A DNA stretch of 64,000 bases from Clostridia bacterium. Its GTDB lineage: Bacteria; Bacillota; Clostridia; Oscillospirales; Acutalibacteraceae. A program made the position numbers and the translations under genes. The stretch is from NCBI GenBank assembly GCA_017438845.1, contig JAFRUO010000020.1, positions 126,463 to 190,462 on the forward strand, written 5' to 3'. Below, piece by piece: positions 7,602 to 15,683 of this stretch (position 1 is its first letter; each line of letters opens with the position of its first letter). Below the pieces are notes generated by a model that had not been told where the DNA came from, did not search any database, and saw only the letters and a list, made by a program, of their open reading frames with translations.

Positions 7602-7948
7602 CGGAAGGACTCCTCGTTTTCAATTACTTTAAGTGCTGCGGTACAACCGGGGCAGTCGCAGTATTTTGCGCCTTCGGACTTAATATGCTTTGCGTGAGCA
7701 AGCTTCTCTGCGGCAAGCTCTGCGCCGAAAATCTCCTTTGCGGTATCGGTTGAGAAAAAGCCTATTGTCGAGTCGATGTCGGAAATGCAATCCTTCGCTT
7801 CAGTCACAAGCGCCTTACCTGCGTCAGAGCTGTTTGCCGTTACCGAAGCCTCAAGGTAAGCTTCGGCAGCCGCCTTGATTTCGGGACAGGCGGATGACGC
7901 CTTGAGTATTTCATTTGCGATTTTTTTCTTTTCGTTTAAGTTAAGCAT
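7598..7948 (-). CDS. Small conserved Clostridial protein with a C-terminal CDCPGC motif
   Basis: 116 aa, largely helical and acidic-basic mixed, with no membrane segment. Near the C-terminus is 'GAKYCDCPGCTAALKVIEN', a compact Cys cluster, and another Cys lies in 'ASSACPEIKAAAEAYL'. I recall proteins of this shape and CDCPxC motif in Clostridia carrying a misleading Hsp90-chaperone label; it has no GHKL domain and is not Hsp90. The strong GGAGGTAAT site fixes the ATG at 7948. It is coupled by ATGA to the ArsC/Spx-like gene, so a shared redox or thiol role is plausible but unproven. Confidence 0.7.
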   Translation of the reverse strand: MLNLNEKKKIANEILKASSACPEIKAAAEAYLEASVTANSSDAGKALVTEAKDCISDIDSTIGFFSTDTAKEIFGAELAAEKLAHAKHIKSEGAKYCDCPGCTAALKVIENEESFR

Positions 7949-8064
7949 ATTATTACCTCCGCTTTAATGTTGGCTTTATTTTATCATATTGCCCGTATAT
8001 TCTCAACATTTTTATTTGTGCAACCGACTTGTTTATGATAGAATATAAAAGAAAGGAGCCGCCT

Positions 8065-8769
8065 ATGAATTTACAGCAGTATTTTGAGAGTATCAAAGCC
8101 GAATACGAGCTTGTGCGTAAGTTGTCGGACAAGAACGGTTCAAAAAGCTATGTCATCAGACACCGTGTGTTTTCAAGATGTCTTGTGCTGAGACTTTTTT
8201 CGGAGCCGGTAGCTGTTTACGACCTTTTGAAAACGGTCAGTTTTGCATACCTCCCGGCAGTGCTTGATGTAATTGCGCTTGACGACGGACAGGCGGTGCT
8301 TGAGGATTATATTGACGGTATGAGCGTTGCACAGGTGCTCGAGGGAGGGCTTTATACCTACTCGGGTGCGCGCAAGGTGCTTTACTGCGTTTGCGAAGCC
8401 GTTGAGTTTTTGCATTTCAGGGGATTTGTTCACAGAGATATTAAGCCTGAAAATGTGATGATTTCCGCACGGGGGGATGTAAAGCTTATTGATTTTAATG
8501 CCTCGAGGCTTTACAAAGACAGCGCTTTATCCGATACCGTTTCGCTCGGCACTATAGGCTACGCTTCGCCCGAACAGATGGGAATTGCTCAAAGCGGACC
8601 GGGCGCTGACATATATGCGCTCGGAGTGCTTTTAAACGTAATGCTCACGGGCGAACACCCGAGCAAAAGGCTTGCAGAGGGCAGGGCAGGTAAAATTGTA
8701 CTAAAATGCACGCAGATTAATCCCGAAGAGAGATATAAAACCGCTTTTGCGCTGAAGAAGGATTTATAA
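8065..8769 (+). CDS. Soluble Ser/Thr protein kinase-like protein with altered ATP-site residues
   Basis: 234 aa from the ATG at 8065, where AAAGGAG lies seven bases upstream. The catalytic loop 'HRDIKPENVM' (about 123-132) and 'GTIGYASPEQM' activation/P+1 region are intact. 'ADIYALGVLLNVMLTGEHP' gives subdomain IX. Two positions are unusual: the Gly-rich loop is not recognisable and the beta-3 Lys appears to be Arg ('CLVLRLF', about residue 43), and the DFG motif reads DFN (143-145). There is no membrane helix and no PASTA repeats, unlike PrkC/PknB. It may be a weak or specialised kinase. It is next to a cluster of zinc-ribbon membrane proteins and ends at a shared bidirectional terminator. 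Confidence 0.8.
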   Translation: MNLQQYFESIKAEYELVRKLSDKNGSKSYVIRHRVFSRCLVLRLFSEPVAVYDLLKTVSFAYLPAVLDVIALDDGQAVLEDYIDGMSVAQVLEGGLYTYSGARKVLYCVCEAVEFLHFRGFVHRDIKPENVMISARGDVKLIDFNASRLYKDSALSDTVSLGTIGYASPEQMGIAQSGPGADIYALGVLLNVMLTGEHPSKRLAEGRAGKIVLKCTQINPEERYKTAFALKKDL

Positions 8770-8778
8770 AACAGCAAA

Positions 8779-8808
8779 AAAGAGCCGCAGCTTTAACTGC
8801 GGCTTTAA
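8779..8808. terminator. Bidirectional terminator between convergent genes
   Basis: AGCCGCAG (8783-8790) pairs with CTGCGGCT (8797-8804), with A-rich and T-rich flanks. It separates the kinase gene from the reverse-strand SH3b gene. Confidence 0.75.
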
Positions 8809-8811
8809 TAT

Positions 8812-9567
8812 TTACGGCGAAACTCCGCCCAGATATTCCGAGGACACCCAGCCTCTCGTGCCGTTGTAATAAATCAGCGACCAGTCGGGGTGATATTCAA
8901 TAACATATACTTCAGCGTGATTCGGCGCCTTCCCAACAAGGGAATAGTTTGTGCCGGGCCCGCTTCTCATGTTGAGATTGTGTCCGTTTGTCATAACGAT
9001 AGTGTAAAAAGAGCCGAAGCCGCTGTCACTGTAATTGTTTTCATACTGAGCGACGTCAGGCGGAGCTATGGGCATAGTTGTCGGCGCAGGAGGCGAAGTA
9101 GGTGCAGGCGGAGCTGTCGGAGCTTCCGTTGCAGGAGCTTGAGTGGTTTCAGGCGCAGAGGTCTGCGTGGTTGTCTCGGCTTGCTCGGTATACGAGGCGG
9201 CAGAGTTGTATGACGGCGAACTGCTGCGTCTGCCGCCTAAAGCAAATATAAGCACCGTTGCAATTATTAAGAGTAAAACGAAACCGCCGATTATTATTCC
9301 GACAATCAGTCCCGTGTTGCTCTTCTTTGCGGTCTGTACCGGCACGGGAGCCGCAGGCGCACCGTAAGTAGGCTGCGGTGTTGGAGGCGGCGGTGTTCTA
9401 TTAAAAGCCTGCTGAGGCTGAACAGGAGCCGCAGGCTGACTGCCAAATGTAGGCGGAGCGTATGTCGGTTGCGGCGGAGCGAAGGACTCCTCATTTTTTG
9501 CTCCGCACTCGGGGCAGAATATATCATTATCATTTAATTGGGTTCCGCAATTTGCACAGAATTTCAT
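8812..9567 (-). CDS. Zinc-ribbon / single-TM / SH3b surface protein (copy 1)
   Basis: 251 aa from the ATG at 9567 (GGAGAAGG upstream; a 24-residue longer reading lacks a site). Order: an N-terminal zinc ribbon 'CANCGTQLNDNDIFCPECG' (residues 4-22), a Pro/Gln-rich linker, one membrane helix (about 92-115, 'TGLIVGIIIGGFVLLLIIATV'), a long Thr/Pro/Glu/Ala-rich spacer, and a C-terminal bacterial SH3 domain ('NLNMRSGPGTNYSLVG...GWVSSEYL', about 200-247). The topology implies a cytoplasmic zinc ribbon and an SH3b domain at the cell wall. SH3b domains usually bind peptidoglycan or wall polymers. The neighbour at 9658 is a clear paralogue, probably from tandem duplication. Confidence 0.8.
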   Translation of the reverse strand: MKFCANCGTQLNDNDIFCPECGAKNEESFAPPQPTYAPPTFGSQPAAPVQPQQAFNRTPPPPTPQPTYGAPAAPVPVQTAKKSNTGLIVGIIIGGFVLLLIIATVLIFALGGRRSSSPSYNSAASYTEQAETTTQTSAPETTQAPATEAPTAPPAPTSPPAPTTMPIAPPDVAQYENNYSDSGFGSFYTIVMTNGHNLNMRSGPGTNYSLVGKAPNHAEVYVIEYHPDWSLIYYNGTRGWVSSEYLGGVSP

Positions 9568-9607
9568 ATTATCCTTCTCCCATAAAAGTGATAATTCAAT
9601 TATAATA

Positions 9608-9647
9608 TACAAAAGCAGGATGTCAAGTCTATCTGACATCCCGCTTT
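9608..9647 (-). terminator. Rho-independent terminator between the two SH3b genes
   Basis: On the reverse strand AGCGGGATGTCA pairs with TGACATCCTGCT, followed by TTTTG. It lies just downstream of the gene ending at 9658. Confidence 0.7.
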
Positions 9648-9657
9648 CTGTGTGGTT

Positions 9658-10248
9658 TTATACTCCCGTATCCAAATATTGACTTGAAACCCATCCTCTT
9701 ATGCCATTGTACTGAATGAGCGACCAATCATAGTAATACTCTTCCACATATATGTCAGTATAATTAGGAATGCTTCCTAAAACTGTATAATTATTACCTG
9801 GTCCGCTTCTTATATTAAGATTAGCTCCTTTAGTTACTACGACCATGTTAAAGTCCGTATCAACCGGGGCTCCTTCATGCGTTCCAAATCTGACGTTTGG
9901 TTCCGTATCAGCCACAGGCATTGTTGTGGGTGAAGGCGGCTGTGTCGGTGCTTCGGTTACGGGTGCTGCAGTAGTTGCCTCGGTCGGCGCTTCTGTTGTA
10001 GCTTCCGTAGCTTTCTCGGTCGTCTGAGCAGGGGAAGCGGCAGGCGTATTGCCTCTATGTATCACAAGCACTAAAACCGCAACCGCCGCAATAAGCAATA
10101 CGGATATAAGCACTAAAGCTATGACAAGACCCTTGCTTTTCTTTTCTGCGGCAGGAGCAGAATTGGCGTTCTGCACACAATTCGCTCCGCATTCGGGGCA
10201 GAAGGAGGAACCTTCGGGAACTTCCTTGCCGCAATTTTTACAAAACAT
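9658..10248 (-). CDS. Zinc-ribbon / single-TM / SH3b surface protein (copy 2)
   Basis: 196 aa. It starts 'MFCKNCGKEVPEGSSFCPECG', a zinc ribbon in the first 21 residues. A short linker and a membrane helix (about 40-66, 'GLVIALVLISVLLIAAVAVLVL') follow, then a Thr/Glu/Ala-rich low-complexity spacer. The C-terminal SH3b domain ('NLNIRSGPGNNYTVLG...GWVSSQYL') is about 60 percent identical by eye to that of the 8812 protein. GGAGGACG upstream of the ATG is a good site. It may couple a cytoplasmic zinc-ribbon module to a wall-binding ectodomain. The two copies differ mainly in spacer length. Confidence 0.8.
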   Translation of the reverse strand: MFCKNCGKEVPEGSSFCPECGANCVQNANSAPAAEKKSKGLVIALVLISVLLIAAVAVLVLVIHRGNTPAASPAQTTEKATEATTEAPTEATTAAPVTEAPTQPPSPTTMPVADTEPNVRFGTHEGAPVDTDFNMVVVTKGANLNIRSGPGNNYTVLGSIPNYTDIYVEEYYYDWSLIQYNGIRGWVSSQYLDTGV

Positions 10249-10271
10249 TTTTATACGTCCTCCTGTATTCT

Positions 10272-12443
10272 TTAATCAAACATACCCTGTGAATCCATTC
10301 TGTGAATAATCGAGGCTATCTGCGCGCGGCTTGCGCCCTCGGTGGGCGCTACTCTGCCGTCTGCCATACCGCTGATTATACCTTCCTGAACAGCCCATGC
10401 TACAGGTGTTTTAGCAAAGGAGCTGATGCGGTTTACATCCTTAAATTTCGATAGTGTTGAATTTGCACCGATGACAGAGGGCGAGCCCATATATCTGTAA
10501 AGAATGGTTGCAACCTGCTCACGGGTAATGTTGTCATTAACACCGAAGTTGCCGTTTGCGTAGCCTGCGATAATGTTGTTGTCAACAGCCCAGTTAACGG
10601 CTGCCGCATAGTATGCGCCCTTCTTTACGTCATTTAACTTGCTCGTTTGTTTTGAATATTTCGTCAAATCTGCTCCCGCAATACGAGCGAGTATGCAAAC
10701 AAAATCTTGACGTTTAAGCTTGTCGTTGGGACCGAAGTTGCCGTTCTGATAACCCGAGATAAAGCCCTTGTTTGCACAGTACATTACCGAGTCATAGTAC
10801 CAGGCGCTCTTTGAAACATCGGGGAAAGAAATATTATTCTTAATTTCAAAGATGGTTTCTGCCAATCCGTAGTACAAGCCTTTTCCTATTATATGCACAG
10901 TGGCAATTCCGGGCTTTGTATTGTTCTCAAAATCTAAAGTAAAGTCCGTTCCGTATTTTAAAGATGTGCCTCTTGAGGAAACAATTTTCGGAACAATTTC
11001 TATAGCCTTTCCTGTTGCTGTTACAGGATCGATCGGATATACAGTGCAATTTTCAATGCTATCCGTTACAGCAACGGTAAAGCTGTTTTCAAATCCGTTG
11101 CATTTTACTTTAACAGTATTATATCCAAACTTTCCGGTATATCCGGAAACAGAATAGCTATTTGTAGTTTCCCAATTACCTTTATTGTCAAAAGTCATTA
11201 CAAACAGACCGGCTTTGTCAAATGCTTCTCCTATTTTATATGTCATTTTTTGAGGTAACGAATAAATGCTTGCACCGATTATTCTTTCGTTTTCCATTTG
11301 TAAAATAGGTTTGCCGTCCGATATTTGCCAAACACTGTCAAAATCTAACTCGCTGAAGCTTGAAGCGGAAGCTAAGCCGGCAGAGCTGACAGACTTGTTT
11401 TTATCCGTACTGTCTTTTCTGTTTAGTTTTCCGCTATCTGTAAGATAATAGTTGTTAGTAACCGTTCCTGTTGAATAGTCTCTGATTTTAGCTAATGCGG
11501 CACCGTTGCCTGAATTAACAGATCCTATATTAACACAGAGATTAACTATAGCATTTTCATCTAATTCCGATATTCCCGAAGACCAGCTGCGCGGACCCCA
11601 AATTTCCTGAGAATCCGTTGAGCTTGCTATTATAATACCGTAATTAGCACAGTTTTCAATGAAACCGCCGTCAGAAATCTGACAAATACCGCCTGCACGG
11701 TTTCCTGTGATTTTGCCGTAGTTTACACAACCGATAATTTCTTTACCGTAATCATGACCGCAAATACCGCCTGATTTACAGCTGCTGTTAATATCGCCCT
11801 TATTTACACAATATTTTATAGAACCGCTGTTGTAAGCGGCAATTGCACCAATTTCGCCGCTACCGCTCTCATCTGTAATATCCGAATGATTAATACTGTA
11901 AGATATCGTGCCGTTATTTGTCCGACATATTCCGAAAAAACTATTTTCGTACGAAAAACAATAGCTGATAGCGGATGAATTAGTGTTAACTATATATGGA
12001 GCGGTACAGTTTTTAACTATGCAATTGATAATTTCATTGTTGTTAGTATTGCAAATTGCATTGTCGGTAAATACAGAGCTCTCTATACAGAGATTTTTAA
12101 TTGTACCCTGATTATCTTCGGTAATTGCACAGTTGCCTTTCAGTCCGGTGATTGAATGTCCGCAGCCGTCTAAAACACCGTTAAAGACGTCCATGGCAAT
12201 AAAGTTTTTTCCTCTGTTAAAAAATTCTCCTCCCGAACGAAAGTCATCTTCGGTAAATACTATATCGTCGGCAAGATAGTATTTACCGTTCGGGTTGTCT
12301 GCAATCGCGGCAAACTCATACTTGTCAGATATGGCAGTATAACCGCTGAGGTCTACCGCATACGCCGAAACGGCGATTCTGCTTAACAGCATGATTACTG
12401 CCAACAGTGTTGATAAAAATCTTTTTGCGTTTGAATTTTTCAT
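10272..12443 (-). CDS. Secreted S-layer-homology (SLH) protein with GLUG-like repeats
   Basis: 723 aa. A signal peptide is clear (residues 1-29, ending 'AVSAYA'). Residues about 30-350 are low-complexity, Asn/Ser/Cys-rich short repeats ('GTIKNLCIESSVF', 'GSIKYCVNKGDIN', 'GFIENCANYGIII') resembling GLUG/beta-helix repeats. Residues about 390-540 hold two Ig-like bacterial domains ('YKIGEAFDKAGL...', 'GIATVHIIGKGLYYG'). Three SLH domains close the protein ('FPDVSKSAWYYDSVMY', 'YYAAAVNWAVDNNIIAGY', 'AWAVQEGIISGMADG'). SLH triplets anchor proteins to pyruvylated wall polymers, so this should be displayed on the surface. GGAGGCAG precedes the ATG. Confidence 0.85.
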   Translation of the reverse strand: MKNSNAKRFLSTLLAVIMLLSRIAVSAYAVDLSGYTAISDKYEFAAIADNPNGKYYLADDIVFTEDDFRSGGEFFNRGKNFIAMDVFNGVLDGCGHSITGLKGNCAITEDNQGTIKNLCIESSVFTDNAICNTNNNEIINCIVKNCTAPYIVNTNSSAISYCFSYENSFFGICRTNNGTISYSINHSDITDESGSGEIGAIAAYNSGSIKYCVNKGDINSSCKSGGICGHDYGKEIIGCVNYGKITGNRAGGICQISDGGFIENCANYGIIIASSTDSQEIWGPRSWSSGISELDENAIVNLCVNIGSVNSGNGAALAKIRDYSTGTVTNNYYLTDSGKLNRKDSTDKNKSVSSAGLASASSFSELDFDSVWQISDGKPILQMENERIIGASIYSLPQKMTYKIGEAFDKAGLFVMTFDNKGNWETTNSYSVSGYTGKFGYNTVKVKCNGFENSFTVAVTDSIENCTVYPIDPVTATGKAIEIVPKIVSSRGTSLKYGTDFTLDFENNTKPGIATVHIIGKGLYYGLAETIFEIKNNISFPDVSKSAWYYDSVMYCANKGFISGYQNGNFGPNDKLKRQDFVCILARIAGADLTKYSKQTSKLNDVKKGAYYAAAVNWAVDNNIIAGYANGNFGVNDNITREQVATILYRYMGSPSVIGANSTLSKFKDVNRISSFAKTPVAWAVQEGIISGMADGRVAPTEGASRAQIASIIHRMDSQGMFD

Positions 12444-12577
12444 ATTACTGCCTCCGTTGATTAATTGAAAAATATAAAGAATTTGGATAATCCTTTACTT
12501 ACTTGTTGTTTGTCAATGTGTTGTACCCGATGAAAGAAAAATCTTTACAGAGTACACGGGAATCGGTCATAATGCTT

Positions 12578-13465
12578 TTAGTAACTGTCGCAGCTTGCGC
12601 TGACAATCCAGCCCAGCCGCTGGCTGTTTGATATAGTCAGGCTGACTGTCGACTGCCCGTAGCTGGCATAGCTTCCCACGCCGAAATTGCCCAATTCATT
12701 GACGTTTTGTCTTAACAGCTCCGCAACCTTATCCAGGCTTACGCTCTCCGATTCTGTCAGGCTCAGGTATGACGCAATACACGGGCTCATCATAATAAGA
12801 ACTGTGTTTACGTTCCCTTGCTCAATAAAATAACCCGCCAGCTCGGAATCATAATAAATGCTTATTCCGTAGGAAATGTTGTTTGCTTCTTTAAGAGATA
12901 CGCTCATAAAATAATCCGCCGAGTTGGATACGCCTGAATCATAAAAATATATTGTTTTCTTGTCTGATGAAATTTCGGTTCTTACATTGTTTTCAAGTTC
13001 ATTCTTAAAATATCTGACTGCAAGAGAGGCAAAGGTATCGGCATCATAGCCGGACATGCTGTACCCGGAGGAATAAGATTTGTCGGAGCTGCTCGAAGCC
13101 GTCTGTTTTTCGGTATAATTATGACTGCCGCCGTTGTAGCTGTCGGTTGTTTTCGAGGGACTGCCGAACAAAAAAATCAATACTATCGGTATAGCGATAG
13201 CCAACACCATACCGCCTGCTATGCATAAAGCAATAACAGCGGCTTTATACTTTGGCTTTTTTGCTTCATGCGGGGCGTTGACCTGAGCAGTGTTTTCATA
13301 TATATGGGGCGAAGGAACCGACTCGGGTATATCTTGCTCATACGGCTTTGGAGTAACAGGGCGGTCTGCCTCATCCAACGACTTCGGGAATGTTACCGCC
13401 GTGCCGCACCCTGTGCAGAACTTTGCGCCTTCCTTTAATTCCTTTCCGCAATTTTTACAAAACAA
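12578..13465 (-). CDS. Zinc-ribbon / single-TM protein with unknown ectodomain
   Basis: 295 aa starting at a TTG (13465) behind GAAAGGGTGA; 'MFCKNCGKELKEGAKFCTGCG' then begins at residue 1 as in its relatives, which supports this non-ATG start. After the zinc ribbon comes a Pro-rich linker, a membrane helix (about 78-100, 'AAVIALCIAGGMVLAIAIPIVLIFLFG'), a Ser/Tyr-rich spacer and an ectodomain of about 150 residues that I do not recognise. It has no SH3b motif. It belongs to the local set of zinc-ribbon membrane proteins and is divergent from the small HTH gene at 13611. Confidence 0.75.
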   Translation of the reverse strand: MFCKNCGKELKEGAKFCTGCGTAVTFPKSLDEADRPVTPKPYEQDIPESVPSPHIYENTAQVNAPHEAKKPKYKAAVIALCIAGGMVLAIAIPIVLIFLFGSPSKTTDSYNGGSHNYTEKQTASSSSDKSYSSGYSMSGYDADTFASLAVRYFKNELENNVRTEISSDKKTIYFYDSGVSNSADYFMSVSLKEANNISYGISIYYDSELAGYFIEQGNVNTVLIMMSPCIASYLSLTESESVSLDKVAELLRQNVNELGNFGVGSYASYGQSTVSLTISNSQRLGWIVSASCDSY

Positions 13466-13610
13466 TTAATTCACCCTTTCTATTCTAAACAGGTCTATTT
13501 ATAGCCTAATTGTAGCATATATAGCCCCATTCGTCAACAAAATGACCTTATAATTTGAAGTGCAAAGTACAAACTATAAAACAGGTCTTGCCGAAGAAGG
13601 GGGCTATATT

Positions 13611-13853
13611 TTGGACACTTATACCGCGGTTAAAAACCGCCTTTTACAGCTCTTGGGGGAGAGGAAAATGTCAATTTACAAACTCTCCGTTGAGTCTGCC
13701 GTTGCGCCGTCCTCAATTAAAAACATTATTTACGGCAGAAGCGTTAACCCCGGCGTTGTCACAATTAAAATGCTTTGTGACGGCTTCGGAATAACACTTA
13801 CCGAATTTTTTGATACCGATGAATTTCGCAATCTTGAGCAACAGATTAAATAA
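13611..13853 (+). CDS. Small HTH (XRE-type) regulator
   Basis: 80 aa from a TTG at 13611, chosen because AAGAAGGGGG lies eight bases upstream and relatives start 'MDTYTAVKNRL'. Almost the whole protein is one Cro/C1-like helix-turn-helix: 'LLQLLGERKMSIYKLSVESAVAPSSIKNIIYGRSVNPGVVTIKMLCDGFGITLTEFF'. It should be a dimeric DNA-binding regulator. The ribosome site lies inside one arm (GGGGCTATAT, 13600-13609) of an inverted repeat with ATATAGCCCC at 13519-13528, which may act as an operator or fold in the leader. Its target is probably the adjacent divergent zinc-ribbon gene or itself. The gene ends three bases from the convergent gene at 13857. Confidence 0.75.
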   Translation: MDTYTAVKNRLLQLLGERKMSIYKLSVESAVAPSSIKNIIYGRSVNPGVVTIKMLCDGFGITLTEFFDTDEFRNLEQQIK

Positions 13854-13856
13854 GGC

Positions 13857-14180
13857 TTATCTTTTAACTGTTATCTGAAATATTTTGCCGCAGTTGTCGC
13901 AAACTATGTAGTCCTGACAGCTCTCACCCTTTGAAAGCGCAACTGCGTGCGGGACATGAACATGCTTGCAGGAGGGGCAAACGGCGCTGAAATAAACAGA
14001 ATAGTCGTCAACGTTTCGTACCTTGATATTTTTTCCCGAAGCTCCTCCGTTGCCGAGATGGGAGATGATTGATATGACGGCGTAGATAACGGCGAAAAGT
14101 ATAGCAAACTTGATAAGTCCGTAAATTCCGCCTTTATTTTGAGCGCTTTGAGAATCGTTGTTCACTTGATTTGTCTCCAT
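13857..14180 (-). CDS. Small single-TM protein with a C-terminal zinc ribbon
   Basis: 107 aa. Residues about 20-43 form a membrane helix ('GLIKFAILFAVIYAVISIISHLG'). The C-terminal part has 'CPSCKHVHVPHAVALSKGES...YIVCDNCGKIF', a CxxC...CxxC zinc ribbon. The zinc ribbon is at the opposite end to that in its neighbours, so the topology may be reversed or the ribbon may lie outside; I cannot tell. GGAGGAAC precedes the ATG. Function unknown. It is convergent with the HTH gene (three-base gap) and divergent from the regulator at 14337. Confidence 0.65.
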   Translation of the reverse strand: METNQVNNDSQSAQNKGGIYGLIKFAILFAVIYAVISIISHLGNGGASGKNIKVRNVDDYSVYFSAVCPSCKHVHVPHAVALSKGESCQDYIVCDNCGKIFQITVKR

Positions 14181-14216
14181 TTTAGTTCCTCCGTATTAAT
14201 AGGTTTAAGAGCTAAT

Positions 14217-14316
14217 CGCAACGCCTTTTTGCGTTGCGGTTTAATTATATTACCGTAAAGTCCCGAAGTCATATGCTCACAGCATAGTTGACACAAAAAA
14301 ACGCTTATGTTAAGAT
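14217..14316 (+). promoter_or_regulatory. Hairpin plus promoter of the 14337 operon
   Basis: CGCAACGC (14217-14224) pairs with GCGTTGCG (14231-14238), possibly an orphan terminator or leader hairpin of the reverse gene. TTGACA (14288-14293) and TAAGAT (14311-14316) are 17 bp apart. Transcription would therefore start near 14323, after the ATG at 14307, so translation must begin at the TTG at 14337. Confidence 0.65.
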
Positions 14317-14336
14317 TTACGGGTGGGGTGATTTTC

Positions 14337-14762
14337 TTGAAGAAGGATACTTCGGAAATACTAAAGGAGCTTGAGGGCTTTTCCGATTTTAAAAGCTTTT
14401 ATGAAGAAAACGGCGAACAGCTTGCCGAGGTTGCACTGTGTGATTACCTTGAAGCGTTGCTTCTTAAAAAGGGGCTTAACAAGGCAGAGGTAATCACCAA
14501 GTCGGAGCTCAGCGAGGTGTATGCCTATCAGATTTTTTCGGGCATCAAAAAGTCGCCCTCACGGGGCAAACTTTTGTGCCTTGCCTTCGGTATGGAGCTT
14601 TCGCTTGACGAGACTCAGGAAATGCTTAAAAAGACGGGCTTTGCGCCCCTGTACGCCAAAACCCCCTTTGACTGCGTTGTTATTTACGGGCTTTGCAAAG
14701 GAATGAGCGTGGTCGGGGTAAATGAGCTTTTATATGAATACGGACAGGAGTTGCTTGGCTGA
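14337..14762 (+). CDS. HTH-like regulator, predicted cytoplasmic
   Basis: 141 aa from a TTG at 14337, supported by GGGTGGGGTG just upstream and by the promoter position, which excludes the upstream ATG. The middle, 'ITKSELSEVYAYQIFSGIKKSPSRGKLLCLAFGMELSLDETQEMLKKTG' (about 45-95), has the spacing of a degenerate XRE/lambda-type HTH. Flanking helices carry 'ALCDYLEALLLKKGL' and 'DCVVIYGLCKGMSVVGVNELLYE'. Proteins of this kind are common in Clostridia as regulators beside kinase or zinc-ribbon genes. It overlaps the next gene by one base (TGATG), so the two form a coupled operon: a soluble regulator and a membrane zinc-ribbon protein. Confidence 0.6.
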   Translation: MKKDTSEILKELEGFSDFKSFYEENGEQLAEVALCDYLEALLLKKGLNKAEVITKSELSEVYAYQIFSGIKKSPSRGKLLCLAFGMELSLDETQEMLKKTGFAPLYAKTPFDCVVIYGLCKGMSVVGVNELLYEYGQELLG

Positions 14763-15526
14763 TGGCAGGAAGCTTTAATTGCCCGAAGTGCGGAGCCGCA
14801 CTTCAGGAAAACGCACAGTTTTGTCCTTACTGCATGACCTCCTTTGCCGTCAGGCAGGAGATACCCAAGGGCAAAGAGATTAAACCGAAAAGAACAAGAA
14901 GAATAATTGCCGCTTCGGTTGCGGCGGCTGTACTGCTTATAATTGCAGGAATAGCTGTTTATATTCATATTCAGCTTCTTCCCGTTTGTCTGCCCTCGGA
15001 ATTTCGTGAGCGTGTTCCGATTGCAAGCGAAAAGCTCGGCGTGGATGAACTTTGGGATATTTCCACCTTTGAAAGTGTCCGCTCAAATGAGAAGGATGGC
15101 AACACAGAGTATTCAATCAACCTTAATCTCGGCGACTCGTTTTTGTCGTTGTTCTTTTACAATGACGCTAAGGAGGTCAGCGCCGTGGTCTGGGACGTTG
15201 AGGAGCAGGATGTCGAAAAAGCGCAGCGGCTCATTGCCTGCATTACGGACACATACTGCAACAACTTTTTTACGGATATTGACAAGGCGTTTCTTGACAA
15301 CTCTCAGTATCCGCATGAAGCCCTCGAAACGCCGTTTGAAAGGTATTTTACCGAGGGCGTCGGGCGCACCGATATTTACAACCGCTTTATTGAAAACGGC
15401 GGTACAATCAGCACCGACTGCTTTGATATGAATTCACGGAAATATCTGCTGAGCTTCTATAAAACACGGAGAAGCGATTCGGAAAAAACCTTATACGATA
15501 TTGCAGTATATATTGAAAAAATATAA
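14762..15526 (+). CDS. Zinc-ribbon / single-TM protein with unknown ectodomain
   Basis: 254 aa. The N-terminal zinc ribbon 'FNCPKCGAALQENAQFCPYC' is followed by a basic stretch and one membrane helix (about 48-70, 'RIIAASVAAAVLLIIAGIAVYIHI'). The ectodomain of about 180 residues is one I do not recognise; it contains 'FDMNSRKYLLSFYKT' and many aromatic residues. It is translationally coupled to the HTH-like gene upstream and is followed by a terminator. The likely arrangement is a cytoplasmic zinc ribbon with an outward sensor or wall-contact domain. It is the fifth zinc-ribbon membrane protein in 7 kb. Confidence 0.7.
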   Translation: MAGSFNCPKCGAALQENAQFCPYCMTSFAVRQEIPKGKEIKPKRTRRIIAASVAAAVLLIIAGIAVYIHIQLLPVCLPSEFRERVPIASEKLGVDELWDISTFESVRSNEKDGNTEYSINLNLGDSFLSLFFYNDAKEVSAVVWDVEEQDVEKAQRLIACITDTYCNNFFTDIDKAFLDNSQYPHEALETPFERYFTEGVGRTDIYNRFIENGGTISTDCFDMNSRKYLLSFYKTRRSDSEKTLYDIAVYIEKI

Positions 15527-15537
15527 ATATGTATAAC

Positions 15538-15572
15538 GGCCGCAGGTACAAAGCCTTTGCGGCTGTTTTTTA
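15538..15572 (+). terminator. Rho-independent terminator
   Basis: GGCCGCAGG pairs imperfectly with CCTTTGCGGCTG, followed by TTTTTT, 12 bases after the preceding stop. Confidence 0.7.
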
Positions 15573-15606
15573 TCACTTTCGGGCATAATGAACATTAAAC
15601 AAATAC

Positions 15607-15635
15607 TTGATTATAATTATAGGTTGTGGTATAAT
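15607..15635 (+). promoter_or_regulatory. Promoter of the opp operon
   Basis: TTGATT (15607-15612) and TATAAT (15630-15635) are 17 bp apart, about 50 bp upstream of oppB. The region is AT-rich and I see no obvious operator. Confidence 0.65.
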
Positions 15636-15683
15636 ACCTTTTATAATTATTACAGTTTACTAAACTAACGAGGTAGAGTGGGT

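Noticed and set aside
7598..7948. Naming the small Cys protein an Hsp90 chaperone
   Set aside because: It is 116 residues and lacks any GHKL ATPase motif; that label, if encountered, would be a propagated misannotation.
9072..9210. Short repetitive sequence in the SH3b gene taken as a repeat array
   Set aside because: It encodes the Thr/Pro/Ala-rich spacer of the protein; it is coding low complexity and not a CRISPR or tandem-repeat array.
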